In this document: piece by piece, positions 1 to 6,701 of the stretch | Numbering within the stretch: position 1 is the stretch's first letter | How the letters are laid out: each line of letters opens with the position of its first letter | The notes under the pieces: generated by a model | The model's input: only the letters and a program-made list of their open reading frames with translations | Told to the model about the DNA's origin: nothing | Databases searched by the model: none | Made by a program: the position numbers and the translations under genes | Source: G963663775 sp963664255 | GTDB taxonomy: Bacteria > Bacillota > Clostridia > Oscillospirales > Butyricicoccaceae | Length of the DNA stretch: 64,000 bases | Reading direction: 5' to 3' | Assembly (NCBI GenBank): GCA_963664255.1 | Contig: OY760938.1 | Span: 682,001-746,000, forward strand

Positions 1-1257
1 GCGCATATATTCCTTCAATCTATCCACAATGCGTGACATTGCTGTGGATAACATACCAATTTCATCATTTGTAGTGCACAAAACCTGCAAATCCACTTCG
101 CCATCCGCCATGCGGTTGGCAGTGGCTGCAAACTCTGCGATGGGCTTAAACATATGCCGTCCCAACAGCACGACCAGCGCGGTCAATACAGCTAGAATCC
201 CCAAAAACACCAACAAAATATTCCGCTGCAGTGCAGAAATGGCGCTCATGTAGGTATCGAGTGTCGTGCCATACACAATTTTCCATCCCGTTGTTTGTCC
301 TAAGACGGTAATGCCCACTGCATTTGCATCTTGGAAATCAAAGCTATTGATTTTCGGTTTGGCAGCTCCTTGCGTGTTCTCTTCCGGCGGCTGTACCTCT
401 TCAACAGAACTGATGAGTGCCTGATGGATACCGGCATCCGCCATGCTCTGGTTCTGCAAGTCGCCATTTGGATGATAGAGAATCGTTCCGCTGTCCGAAA
501 GCACCATCAAGAAATTATCATTCGTAGAATAGGATTCGCCCAGCGTCTGCAAAAATTCCATGGAAATATCCATGCCCACAACGCCCAGCATTTGGTCGCT
601 TCCCTTCTCATACACAGCGCCAATGATACTAATCATGTTCGTGCCGGTGACAATGTCCTCATAGGGGTCAGAAATGCTGACATCCCCCCCATTGTCCATC
701 AATTTTGCATACCACGGGCGGGTTGTCATGTCATAATCTGATATTTTTTCAAACCCCGCGTTCAGGTCGCTCAGATTTTCCAGTGTTTTTGTTTTTTTGT
801 CCGCTACCCATGTGCTCATGATTCTGTCTGTATTGTCCCCCATAAAGCGCATTAAGTAGTCAAACACCGCTTGCTGCGCCTCATCGCCGCTCTGTACAGC
901 AGTGGCTTGTCCGCCGCTGGCAGTTCCCGCCGCGGCAGGTGTCGTGCCCCAATCTTGGAACATTTGCTCAATTTTCGGATCATGCTTCAACACGGAGATT
1001 TGCGCGATATATTCCGCGAAATGGCTGTCGATTTCGGAAGCAACCGCCTGTGCACGGCTATCCATCAAATAGTCCGACTGCATCGTGACGGCAGATTTTG
1101 CACTGTGAATAACCAGCATATAGATACAGACCAAAGATAAAAATGTGGGTAAAACCGTGAACAACAGCGTTTTTTTCAACAATCCACCATGTAACGCACC
1201 AGTTTTCGCCTTTTGCCGATGCTCGCCCCGCTTTTTTTTCTGTTTTTCTCTTTTCAT
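1..1257 (-). CDS. Methyl-accepting chemotaxis protein, N-terminal part (runs off the window)
   Basis: The reading frame is open for 419 codons from an ATG at 1257 to the window edge, so the C-terminal signalling domain lies outside. It shows a very basic cytoplasmic N-terminus, a first membrane segment at about residues 29-49, a roughly 270-residue extracellular part that reads like a dCache sensor (it contains RPWYAKL and GVVGMDIS, typical of that fold), a second membrane segment, and the start of a HAMP domain ending in IVDRLKEYMR. A membrane chemoreceptor for a small extracellular ligand is therefore likely; the ligand is unknown. A promoter is visible upstream on the same strand (TTTACA at 1326-1321, 16-base spacer, TATAAT at 1304-1299). 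Confidence 0.85.
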   Translation of the reverse strand, partial: MKREKQKKKRGEHRQKAKTGALHGGLLKKTLLFTVLPTFLSLVCIYMLVIHSAKSAVTMQSDYLMDSRAQAVASEIDSHFAEYIAQISVLKHDPKIEQMFQDWGTTPAAAGTASGGQATAVQSGDEAQQAVFDYLMRFMGDNTDRIMSTWVADKKTKTLENLSDLNAGFEKISDYDMTTRPWYAKLMDNGGDVSISDPYEDIVTGTNMISIIGAVYEKGSDQMLGVVGMDISMEFLQTLGESYSTNDNFLMVLSDSGTILYHPNGDLQNQSMADAGIHQALISSVEEVQPPEENTQGAAKPKINSFDFQDANAVGITVLGQTTGWKIVYGTTLDTYMSAISALQRNILLVFLGILAVLTALVVLLGRHMFKPIAEFAATANRMADGEVDLQVLCTTNDEIGMLSTAMSRIVDRLKEYMR

Positions 1258-1298
1258 ACGAATCACTTCCCTATCTACAACTTAACATTTGTAATTAT

Positions 1299-1326
1299 AT
1301 TATACGATATTTTCCTAAAATGTAAA
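1299..1326 (-). promoter_or_regulatory. Sigma-A-type promoter of the chemoreceptor gene
   Basis: On the minus strand TTTACA (1326-1321) and TATAAT (1304-1299) are separated by 16 bases, about 40 bases upstream of the ATG at 1257. Confidence 0.55.
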
Positions 1327-1470
1327 GCTGTTATTTGTTTTGTAAGGGGAAATTTGTGAAATTCTATCATTTTTTCTGTGCCGCATCTAAAAACCTTCTT
1401 TTTTAAAGCGACTGCTTCTTTCACATCAAACCATATCGCTTGCGCGCTGCGTATATATTCCAAAACCGCT

Positions 1471-1501
1471 CAAAAAAACAGGAACAGCCAGCAAGCTGCT
1501 C
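1471..1501 (-). terminator. Intrinsic terminator of the DUF2798 gene
   Basis: On the minus strand GGAGCAGC and GCTGTTCC pair (one G-U) around a short loop and are followed by TGTTTTTTT. It lies 40 bases past the stop codon of the leftward gene at 1540. Confidence 0.7.
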
Positions 1502-1539
1502 CCATTTTTACAAACATTTTGTAAGGTTTATATGTTGCT

Positions 1540-2001
1540 TTATGCATTTTCTGATAGACGCAGCTGCGAAAACAAAAATCGGATGATAGGTCCTGCAACC
1601 AATAATTGCAGGGGAAGTGCCATCACAAAATTCACCGGAATATTTTTTATCCATACCGCAAAAAGCTGCTTTGAAAAGCCGACCGCTTCCACTGCACCAT
1701 ACAAGGACATCAAGATGACCATACCGCATACCATGCAGGAGGAAATCGCCATTATCTTTTTCAAAGGCGCAGAATGGGGTTTTACAATGGAAAATGCAAT
1801 TTTTTTCGCCGTTTTCGAAACAATAAACCAATCACAGACCAAGGCAACCACATATGCAATCGGAAAGCCCACCACGACCTCCCGCAGCATTTCTCTTGAA
1901 AAACCCATATGTAACCCCACATTGTAAATACTCATGAACAATACCATAAAGGCACACATCATAAGTGTGAAAATAAAGCTTTCTTTTTTTGTTTTTGGCA
2001 T
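1540..2001 (-). CDS. DUF2798 family membrane protein
   Basis: A 153-residue hydrophobic protein with four predicted membrane segments arranged as two similar halves: each half begins with a pattern of the FMVLFMSIYNVG / GMVILMSLYGAVEAVGF kind, followed by a Phe-Pro or Ile-Pro containing helix. This internal duplication is typical of the DUF2798 family, whose function is unknown. I chose the ATG at 2001 rather than the one at 2019 because GGAGAAG stands a few bases upstream of 2001. It appears to be a single-gene unit with its own terminator at 1471-1501. Confidence 0.75.
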   Translation of the reverse strand: MPKTKKESFIFTLMMCAFMVLFMSIYNVGLHMGFSREMLREVVVGFPIAYVVALVCDWFIVSKTAKKIAFSIVKPHSAPLKKIMAISSCMVCGMVILMSLYGAVEAVGFSKQLFAVWIKNIPVNFVMALPLQLLVAGPIIRFLFSQLRLSENA

Positions 2002-2181
2002 TTTTCTTCTCCATTTCATACATTTTATATTTTATATATTCGTATCGTATCACAAAAAAATTTTTCTCGTAAGAAAAATTTTTACACATTTTCTTTTTTT
2101 ATCGATTGCAGCTATATCTCGCGGTTTTTTCTTTCTTAGCATTGTATAAAATGTACAATCTGCACCTCCTACTTTGCCCAT

Positions 2182-2231
2182 ACGATATAAAAAAGCAGCG
2201 GGTCAACTGACCTGCTGCTTTTTTATATCGT
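2182..2231 (-). terminator. Long hairpin terminator after the TtcA-like gene
   Basis: A near-perfect 24-bp inverted repeat (one G-U) holding GCAGC(A/G)GGTCA flanked by A and T runs, ten bases past the stop codon of the leftward gene at 2241. The A/T flanks would also allow it to work on the other strand. Confidence 0.85.
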
Positions 2232-2240
2232 GCGAAACGG

Positions 2241-2978
2241 CTATTCTGTATCCGTTGATTGCGAAGGCTCCAAGCCCCAGCCTGCCAGCGGATACCGCTG
2301 CATTGCCCCAAAGATGCGATTGCGCAGCTGCGGCACTTGTGCTTCTAATGAAAGCAGCAATTCCTTAACCTCCTGCCGTTTGGTGTTTCCATCCGCTGGG
2401 CACGGATTGTGCACCACAGGCAAGGCTTGACGCCGCGTAAAATTCCGAATTTCCTGTTCCGGCACATAGAGCAGTGGTCGAATCAGCGTAATATCGCGTC
2501 TGTCCAGCCACGTAACGGGTTTGAAACAGGAGATGCGCCCCTCATAAAACAGGGATAACAAGTAGGTTTCCACCACATCATCAAAATGATGTCCCAGTGC
2601 AACCTTATGACATCCTGCTGCCAGTGCCGCCTCATGCAATGCACCGCGCCGCATTTTTGCGCAAAGCGAGCATGGATTTTCTTCTTTGCGAATATCAAAA
2701 ATAATCTGCTTGATTTGGGTCGGGATACGAATATATTCGATTTGCAGTTGATTACACAATGTCTGAATTTCTGAAAAATCCATCTCATCATAGCCCATTT
2801 CCAAGGTAATCGCTACAATTTCAAACGGATTTGGATAAAACCGCCGCAAATTTGCAAGTGCCACCAATAAAGTGAGGGAGTCTTTCCCTCCAGAAACACC
2901 TACCGCGATTCGTTCACCTGCCGCAATCATCTGGTATCCATCCACTGCACGCCGCACATGCGACAACATCCGTTGCAT
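2241..2978 (-). CDS. TtcA-like PP-loop ATPase, probable tRNA thiolation enzyme
   Basis: A 245-residue protein of the TtcA/TilS adenylating superfamily. The PP-loop SGGKDS is at residues 29-34, a CxxC pair at C103/C106, an HHFDD motif at 130-134, and a third Cys at 194 in HNPCPADG. In TtcA, which puts sulfur on C32 of tRNA, three cysteines hold a 4Fe-4S cluster, so the layout fits; the exact tRNA target is inferred only. The start at 2978 is chosen for its AAAGGAGA site; the longer frame to 3107 has none. A paralogue lies at 33334-34155. Confidence 0.8.
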   Translation of the reverse strand: MQRMLSHVRRAVDGYQMIAAGERIAVGVSGGKDSLTLLVALANLRRFYPNPFEIVAITLEMGYDEMDFSEIQTLCNQLQIEYIRIPTQIKQIIFDIRKEENPCSLCAKMRRGALHEAALAAGCHKVALGHHFDDVVETYLLSLFYEGRISCFKPVTWLDRRDITLIRPLLYVPEQEIRNFTRRQALPVVHNPCPADGNTKRQEVKELLLSLEAQVPQLRNRIFGAMQRYPLAGWGLEPSQSTDTE

Positions 2979-3095
2979 AGAGGACTCTCCTTTTTTCACT
3001 GAATTCACCGTTTTGTTATTTCTATCGGTTCGTAAATTATAGCAGACTTCTATGAATTCATCAAGAAATAATTTTAAATTGCGACATGAGAAAAC

Positions 3096-3131
3096 AAGAG
3101 ATTTCACGAGTATAAAAGAGATTTCACGAGT
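3096..3131. repeat. 16-base direct repeat upstream of the rplM promoter
   Basis: AAGAGATTTCACGAGT occurs at 3096-3111 and again at 3116-3131, a 20-base period of about two helical turns, ending some 36 bases upstream of the rplM -35 element. It could be a tandem protein-binding site or a simple slippage duplication. Confidence 0.5.
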
Positions 3132-3167
3132 TTATAGACTTTAATTTGAAAAAATAAGAAAAACGCA

Positions 3168-3196
3168 TTGACTTCCGCAAACCAATATGGTTTAAT
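3168..3196 (+). promoter_or_regulatory. Promoter of rplM-rpsI
   Basis: TTGACT (3168-3173), a 17-base spacer and TTTAAT (3191-3196) form a near-consensus housekeeping promoter about 80 bases upstream of the rplM start. That leaves a leader of about 70 bases in which no known L13 leader structure is obvious to me. Confidence 0.75.
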
Positions 3197-3274
3197 AGAC
3201 AAGGTCTTAAAATTCAATTAAAATTCTGTAAACTAAACAAAATGTTTAAATATATTGAGATGGAGGAACGTTTC

Positions 3275-3706
3275 ATGTCCACATTTATGGCAAAACCTGA
3301 GACAATCGAACGCAAGTGGTATGTTCTGGATGCTGCTGGCAAGCCGCTCGGCAGAACCGCTGCAATCGCAGCTGCAATTTTGCGTGGCAAGCACAAGGTT
3401 GAATACACCCCGCACGTTGATACCGGTGATTTTGTAATCGTTATCAATGCTGATAAGGCGGTATTGACCGGCAAGAAGCTTGAGCAGAAGTACTATCGTT
3501 ATCACACCGGATGGGTCGGCGGTCTGAAGGAAATTCAGTACAAGACCTTGATGGCAGAGCAGCCGGAAAAGGCAATGCACTTGGCTGTTAAGGGTATGCT
3601 TCCGAAGAATTCTATCGGTCGCCAGTCCGCAACTCGCCTGAAGGTTTATGCAGGCGCTGCACACAGCCATGAAGCACAGCAGCCGATTGCTTGGACTGCT
3701 AACTAA
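3275..3706 (+). CDS. rplM: 50S ribosomal protein L13
   Basis: At 143 residues this is normal for bacterial L13. The N-terminal W-Y-V-L-D-A-A-G-K-P-L-G-R-T-A segment, the HTGWVGGLK stretch and the MLPKNSIGR motif are diagnostic. L13 is an early-assembly protein of the large subunit. The start at 3275 is chosen because GGAGG lies 8 bases upstream; the upstream in-frame ATG at 3242 has no such site. It is followed 24 bases later by rpsI, the widely conserved rplM-rpsI pair. Confidence 0.98.
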   Translation: MSTFMAKPETIERKWYVLDAAGKPLGRTAAIAAAILRGKHKVEYTPHVDTGDFVIVINADKAVLTGKKLEQKYYRYHTGWVGGLKEIQYKTLMAEQPEKAMHLAVKGMLPKNSIGRQSATRLKVYAGAAHSHEAQQPIAWTAN

Positions 3707-3730
3707 TTCTTATAAGGAGGAAAATTACCC

Positions 3731-4138
3731 ATGTACAAGCCTAAGAAAGCATATTTCTATGGAACCGGCAGAAGAAAGTCCTCTGTTGCAAGAGTTAGAC
3801 TGTTTCCCGGTGGCACTGGAAAGATTACAATCAACAATCGCTCTATCGACAGCTATTTCGGCTTAGAAACCCTGAAGCTGATTGTTCGTCAGCCGTTGGA
3901 AGCGACCAACACCACTGAAAAGTTTGACCTGGAATGCACCGTTACCGGTGGCGGTTTCACTGGTCAGGCTGGTGCAATTCGTCACGGTCTTTCTCGTGCA
4001 TTGCTGCAGGCAAACACAGAAGAATATCGTGCAATTCTCAAGGCCGCTGGTTTCTTGACCCGTGACCCGAGAATGAAGGAAAGAAAGAAGTACGGTTTGA
4101 AAGCTGCTCGTCGTGCACCGCAGTTCTCCAAGCGCTAA
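3731..4138 (+). CDS. rpsI: 30S ribosomal protein S9
   Basis: A 135-residue protein with the S9 hallmarks FYGTGRRKSSVARV near the start, GGGFTGQAGAIRHGLSRAL in the middle and the basic tail KKYGLKAARRAPQFSKR, which reaches the decoding centre. An AAGGAGG site precedes the ATG. The last 20 bases of the gene, stop codon included, are repeated about 7.4 kb downstream (11549-11569), so the 3' end of this gene seems to be the attachment site of a genomic island. The coding sequence itself is complete. Confidence 0.98.
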   Translation: MYKPKKAYFYGTGRRKSSVARVRLFPGGTGKITINNRSIDSYFGLETLKLIVRQPLEATNTTEKFDLECTVTGGGFTGQAGAIRHGLSRALLQANTEEYRAILKAAGFLTRDPRMKERKKYGLKAARRAPQFSKR

Positions 4139-4139
4139 T
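4119..4139 (+). repeat. attL-like direct repeat at the 3' end of rpsI
   Basis: A 21-bp segment containing CAGTTCTCCAAGCGCTAA (the last codons and stop of rpsI) is identical at 4119-4139 and 11549-11569. The flanking bases differ on both sides. This is the pattern left when an element integrates into a gene's 3' end and restores it. Confidence 0.8.
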
Positions 4140-4166
4140 CTTTCGAAAAAATTGCAAAAAATGCAC

Positions 4167-4200
4167 AAACCCAGAAACTATTATGGTTTCTGGGTTTTTT
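4167..4200 (+). terminator. Terminator downstream of rpsI, island side
   Basis: CCCAGAAAC (4170-4178) pairs with GTTTCTGGG (4186-4194), followed by TTTTTTC. It lies just inside the island, so the island brought its own terminator for rpsI. Confidence 0.85.
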
Positions 4201-4243
4201 CTTTCGCAAAGTCTGATAAAGCAAAACACAAAAAAACCAAAAA

Positions 4244-4284
4244 TTTTGAGGTTCATTTCCTTAAAATCCGTTTTTGAGGTTCAT
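4244..4284. repeat. Two TTTTGAGGTTCAT direct repeats near the left island end
   Basis: The 13-base word TTTTGAGGTTCAT is at 4244-4256 and 4272-4284, a 28-base period, about 105 bases inside the left boundary. Short direct repeats at this distance from a core site resemble arm-type binding sites of tyrosine recombinases or Xis proteins; no protein is present here to support that. Confidence 0.5.
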
Positions 4285-4317
4285 AAAATGGTTCAATTAA
4301 GCTGCATCTGAAAGCAT

Positions 4318-4370
4318 AAAAAAGCCAACCACACCAGAGCATTTCGGCTTTGATGTAGTTGGTCTTTTTG
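4318..4370 (-). terminator. Hairpin terminator left of the small leftward fragment
   Basis: On the minus strand GACCAACTACA and TGTGGTTGGC pair imperfectly and are followed by TTTTTTATG. It sits directly after the stop codon of the leftward fragment at 4371. A weaker T run exists on the plus strand. Confidence 0.55.
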
Positions 4371-4451
4371 CTATTCTGACAACTTTTTCAGCGTTTCATA
4401 AATCTGCTCCATTCGCTGATATATCTACGTTGTTTTCATCTTCATATCCAT
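4371..4451 (-). pseudogene. Remnant of a small leftward gene
   Basis: The minus strand reads a short ATG-started frame that hits a TAG after eight codons and then continues in the same frame as IYQRMEQIYETLKKLSE followed by a stop and a terminator. The C-terminal part looks like a normal amphipathic protein end. This suggests a tiny decayed gene, but it is too short to be sure. Confidence 0.3.
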
Positions 4452-4510
4452 AACGAAATACGTTATTTTCTAACGAAATCCTGCGGGATTCTACAATAGT
4501 TGCTAGAATC
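4450..4510. promoter_or_regulatory. Inverted repeats upstream of the small XRE gene
   Basis: ATAACG-N5-CGTTAT is at 4450-4466 and GATTCTA-N10-TAGAATC is at 4487-4510; the word TAACGAAAT is also repeated (4451 and 4471). They lie immediately before the ribosome-binding site of the XRE gene at 4532, where an autoregulatory operator would be expected. Confidence 0.45.
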
Positions 4511-4531
4511 TAACGTAAAGGAGCAATGGCT

Positions 4532-4786
4532 ATGATTAGGATTTTACTATCCACCCGGCTTGGCGAGCGGAGGTGGACACAGTCAGATCTTGCCCGGGCG
4601 ACTGGTATAAGACCGTCAACCATCAACGATCTTTACCACGAGATAGCAGAACGGGTGAATCTGAATCATTTGGACTTGATATGTGAGGCGCTTGGCTGCG
4701 AGTTATCTGATATTATCATCCGTGAGCCGAATATCGACTCACGAGTAAGAACACGCATCGGCATTCCATTACATACCAAGAAATAA
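4532..4786 (+). CDS. Small XRE/Cro-type helix-turn-helix regulator
   Basis: An 84-residue protein with the XRE fold: TQSDLARATGIRPSTINDLYHE is the helix-turn-helix and LDLICEALGCELSDIII the following helices. It would bind DNA as a dimer. The start at 4532 is taken because AAGGAG (4518-4523) is 8 bases upstream; the ATG at 4526 is too close to it. It is the first gene inside the island and converges on another small XRE gene, sharing a terminator. Such regulators usually control excision or transfer functions of an element, but the target here is unknown. Confidence 0.75.
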   Translation: MIRILLSTRLGERRWTQSDLARATGIRPSTINDLYHEIAERVNLNHLDLICEALGCELSDIIIREPNIDSRVRTRIGIPLHTKK

Positions 4787-4797
4787 GCTACACTCCT

Positions 4798-4830
4798 AAG
4801 ACCCGGACGTTCATGCGTCTGGGTCTTTTT
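4798..4830. terminator. Shared terminator between convergent XRE genes
   Basis: AAGACCCGGACG pairs with CGTCTGGGTCTT (one G-U) around a 6-base loop, followed by TTT. The last codons of the leftward gene lie inside the right arm, so one hairpin serves both genes. Confidence 0.75.
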
Positions 4831-5035
4831 GCGTCTCTTGACCTGTTGAACAGACCATCACTACTTCGCTGATCTGACAATCCAGCGTGCAGCAGATTTT
4901 GTCGATGACCTCCAAAGAAACATATTCATCTTTACCCATTCGTGCGATAGTAGCTGAACTGGCAATATCGTACAAATCCTTTTTTTTCATCTTACGCTTT
5001 GCAAGAGTAATCCATAATGGGTCGTAACAAATCAT
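4811..5035 (-). CDS. Small XRE-family regulator (YozG-like size)
   Basis: A 74-residue protein, MICYDPLWITLAKRKMKKKDLY followed by a degenerate helix-turn-helix and LEVIDKICCTLDCQISEVV, the usual layout of the very small XRE regulators near mobile genes. The start at 5035 is preferred because AAAGGA lies upstream and because a strong promoter (TTGACA 5086-5081, 17 bases, TATGCT 5063-5058) overlaps the longer frame. The C-terminus is encoded within the shared terminator. The promoter points away from the rightward promoter at 5117-5145, so this protein may act in that intergenic region. Confidence 0.7.
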   Translation of the reverse strand: MICYDPLWITLAKRKMKKKDLYDIASSATIARMGKDEYVSLEVIDKICCTLDCQISEVVMVCSTGQETQKDPDA

Positions 5036-5057
5036 AGACACACATCCTTTCACCATG

Positions 5058-5086
5058 AGCATAACACATGAATTGTATCTTGTCAA
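5058..5086 (-). promoter_or_regulatory. Promoter of the leftward XRE gene
   Basis: On the minus strand TTGACA and TATGCT are separated by exactly 17 bases; the -10 is about 22 bases from the ATG, giving a short leader. Confidence 0.75.
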
Positions 5087-5116
5087 AGAAAAATAATCAG
5101 AATCTAAAGAATTATA

Positions 5117-5145
5117 TTGACAAGCTAAAGCTAATGGTGTAATAT
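5117..5145 (+). promoter_or_regulatory. Promoter of the island small-gene operon
   Basis: TTGACA (5117-5122), 17 bases, TATAAT-like TAATAT (5140-5145). The spacer holds a tandem AGCTAA repeat that might be an operator. It drives the rightward genes from 5221. Confidence 0.7.
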
Positions 5146-5220
5146 AAAAATACAGAGAAGATAAAGAAAATATTTACAAACTAATAATAAAAATATGACA
5201 TCTTGAAAGAGGGAATAGCA

Positions 5221-5430
5221 ATGCTGATGCAGGAGTTTGAAAGCCGAACTGGTTTCTATCCAAGCCAAGACCTTTATAGTTTCATCGAAAAAGCTTACAT
5301 GGAAAGCAATCTTGACAAAGACGCTTTCTGCAAAGTCTACAAGAACAATGAGAGTGGTGTTGCGGAATCCATCGCACGCAAAGCCAGCAACGCATCCATT
5401 ATTGAAGCCCATAAATCCAAGGAAGAATAA
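5221..5430 (+). CDS. Small unknown protein of conjugative-element type
   Basis: A 69-residue soluble, acidic protein beginning MLMQEFESRTGFYPSQDLY; it shows no catalytic motif. The family occurs, from memory, among cargo of Firmicute conjugative elements, but no function is known to me. The ATG at 5221 has GAAAGAGGG seven bases upstream. It is the first of four small genes transcribed from the promoter at 5117-5145. Confidence 0.6.
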   Translation: MLMQEFESRTGFYPSQDLYSFIEKAYMESNLDKDAFCKVYKNNESGVAESIARKASNASIIEAHKSKEE

Positions 5431-5482
5431 AAACGTTACACCGCCTGACCTATCGGGACTACGGGGAGAGAGGACACAGCAC

Positions 5483-5698
5483 ATGAAAGAGAACCTTTAC
5501 GAAGTCGGAATAAAGGACAAGCGCACAGGGGAAAAGATGAATCTCCGCATCTGGGCCAAGAATACGGATGCAGCTACTCGCAAGGTCACGAACACCTTCT
5601 TTGGTGTAGACGGAGAATACCAATGGTGCGGAACCGGTCCTCTCTACGAAAACAACAAGATTATAAGCCGCGAGATTGAAGCCGAAACGGGGCGCTGA
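5483..5698 (+). CDS. Small unknown protein in the island operon
   Basis: A 71-residue protein, MKENLYEVGIKDKRTGEKM and so on, with a WAKNTDAATRKV segment and one GEYQWCGTGP turn; nothing catalytic. GAGAGAGG lies about 10 bases before the ATG at 5483. The frame is open further upstream, but that part overlaps the previous gene and has no start signal. It lies 52 bases after its neighbour, consistent with a polycistronic unit of element-borne accessory genes. Confidence 0.55.
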   Translation: MKENLYEVGIKDKRTGEKMNLRIWAKNTDAATRKVTNTFFGVDGEYQWCGTGPLYENNKIISREIEAETGR

Positions 5699-5757
5699 CC
5701 CGTCCAGTCGAACCGCCCTACAGCTGCTGATGATGGCAGGGCAGAAAGGAATCCAAT

Positions 5758-6198
5758 ATGAAATACTTAACTGATAGAACAAAAATCGCCGAAGCGATTA
5801 ACTTCCAGCAATACCCGGTGCTGTCCATTGACCACGAGAATCGTCCCTATGCTGATTATCATCCAGACAATGACTATGCCATCGGCTGCCGTGTTCGTGT
5901 GTCATGGAGTCACAAAGACCCTCGCTATGCAAACATGACAACACGAGGAGCCCTCTATATCGAAAACGGACGGCTTGCAATCAGCGGTGAAGGTGCAATG
6001 CTAAAGGCAAGCTTCGGATACACCGATGTCATGAATATGGTAGCAGAAGCCAATACACCCATCGTACATAAGGGACAAACTGTTGTCGTGGTCGAGCAGT
6101 GGAGCAGCCAAAAGAAATGCACCGTTCGCATGATGAAAATTAGCGATCGAATTGATATTCACTCTATGACCGTGGCGACACTGGAAGATTTGGATTAA
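5758..6198 (+). CDS. Unknown 146-residue island protein
   Basis: A soluble protein starting MKYLTDRTKIAEAINFQQYP, with a central RVRVSWSHKDPRYANMTTRGALYIENG stretch that looks beta-rich, and an acidic C-terminus ending TLEDLD. I recognise no family. AAAGGA stands before the ATG. It lies 59 bases after the previous small gene and 39 before the next, in the same orientation, so it is probably cotranscribed. The codon use is normal, arguing for a real gene. Confidence 0.55.
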   Translation: MKYLTDRTKIAEAINFQQYPVLSIDHENRPYADYHPDNDYAIGCRVRVSWSHKDPRYANMTTRGALYIENGRLAISGEGAMLKASFGYTDVMNMVAEANTPIVHKGQTVVVVEQWSSQKKCTVRMMKISDRIDIHSMTVATLEDLD

Positions 6199-6237
6199 GT
6201 ACGCAGGATAACCGCAGAGCAACAGGAGGTATGTTCA

Positions 6238-6405
6238 ATGTTTACACCAATCATTATCACCGAAAAAGCAACGGGCCGAAAAGTGCACTGTACAATCCTA
6301 GATGTAGAACTCTATAAATCTGGCTTCTTCAGCTTCGATGACCTGTGGGAGATTTACAAAAATGACTTTTCCGTCAAGCTTATGAATGGAATTACACCCG
6401 TCTGA
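6238..6405 (+). CDS. Small unknown protein, last intact gene of the island operon
   Basis: A 55-residue frame, MFTPIIITEKATGRKVHCTI to MNGITPV, with AGGAGGT ideally placed before the ATG at 6238 (another ATG at 6231 is too close to that site). It continues the run of small same-strand genes. There is no recognisable domain. The strong ribosome-binding site and gene spacing are the main support. Confidence 0.5.
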   Translation: MFTPIIITEKATGRKVHCTILDVELYKSGFFSFDDLWEIYKNDFSVKLMNGITPV

Positions 6406-6564
6406 AGATGGCTTGCTTGGAACAAGCCGAAACGTCCGCACCGCCAGTGCGGGTAGCGTCACGGGAACCCGTCGGCTTAGGGGGATTCAATGTGCCGCCC
6501 CTTTTATATATGCTCTTTGAAAAGTGAAAAGCGATTTGCTGACAGGAGGGCCAATTCGATTCAA

Positions 6565-6669
6565 ATGACTCTGGCACAAGCAAAACGCCGTACTAACGCA
6601 AAAAATCCCCCACAGCGGCGACATTGCACCGTTATGGGGGATAACTTGTTGAATTTCCAAAGAAAGTGA
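6565..6669 (+). pseudogene. Truncated 5' end of a small DNA-binding-type gene
   Basis: AGGAGGG precedes an ATG at 6565 that reads MTLAQAKRRTNA and then runs into unrelated sequence (a terminator hairpin on the other strand) and stops after 34 codons. From memory, the N-terminal words match small Arc/ribbon-helix-helix-like proteins of conjugative elements, which continue differently. I read it as a gene cut at about base 6601 by a deletion or recombination. Confidence 0.5.
6601..6643 (-). terminator. Leftward terminator facing the IS256 insertion
   Basis: ATCCCCCA (6606-6613) and TGGGGGAT (6636-6643) are perfect arms, followed on the minus strand by TTTTTT. Before the IS arrived it would have stood about 50 bases past the stop of the leftward gene now at 8066-8326. 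Confidence 0.6.
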
Positions 6670-6693
6670 GTGGATAATAGGATTGTAAAATCA

Positions 6694-6701
6694 ATATTCA
6701 C
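6694..6701. repeat. Left 8-bp target-site duplication of the IS
   Basis: ATATTCAC, identical to 8066-8073 on the other side of the insertion. Confidence 0.9.

Noticed and set aside
5059..5086. Longer start at 5086 for the leftward XRE gene
   Set aside because: It would place the coding start inside a near-perfect promoter; 5035 has the ribosome-binding site.
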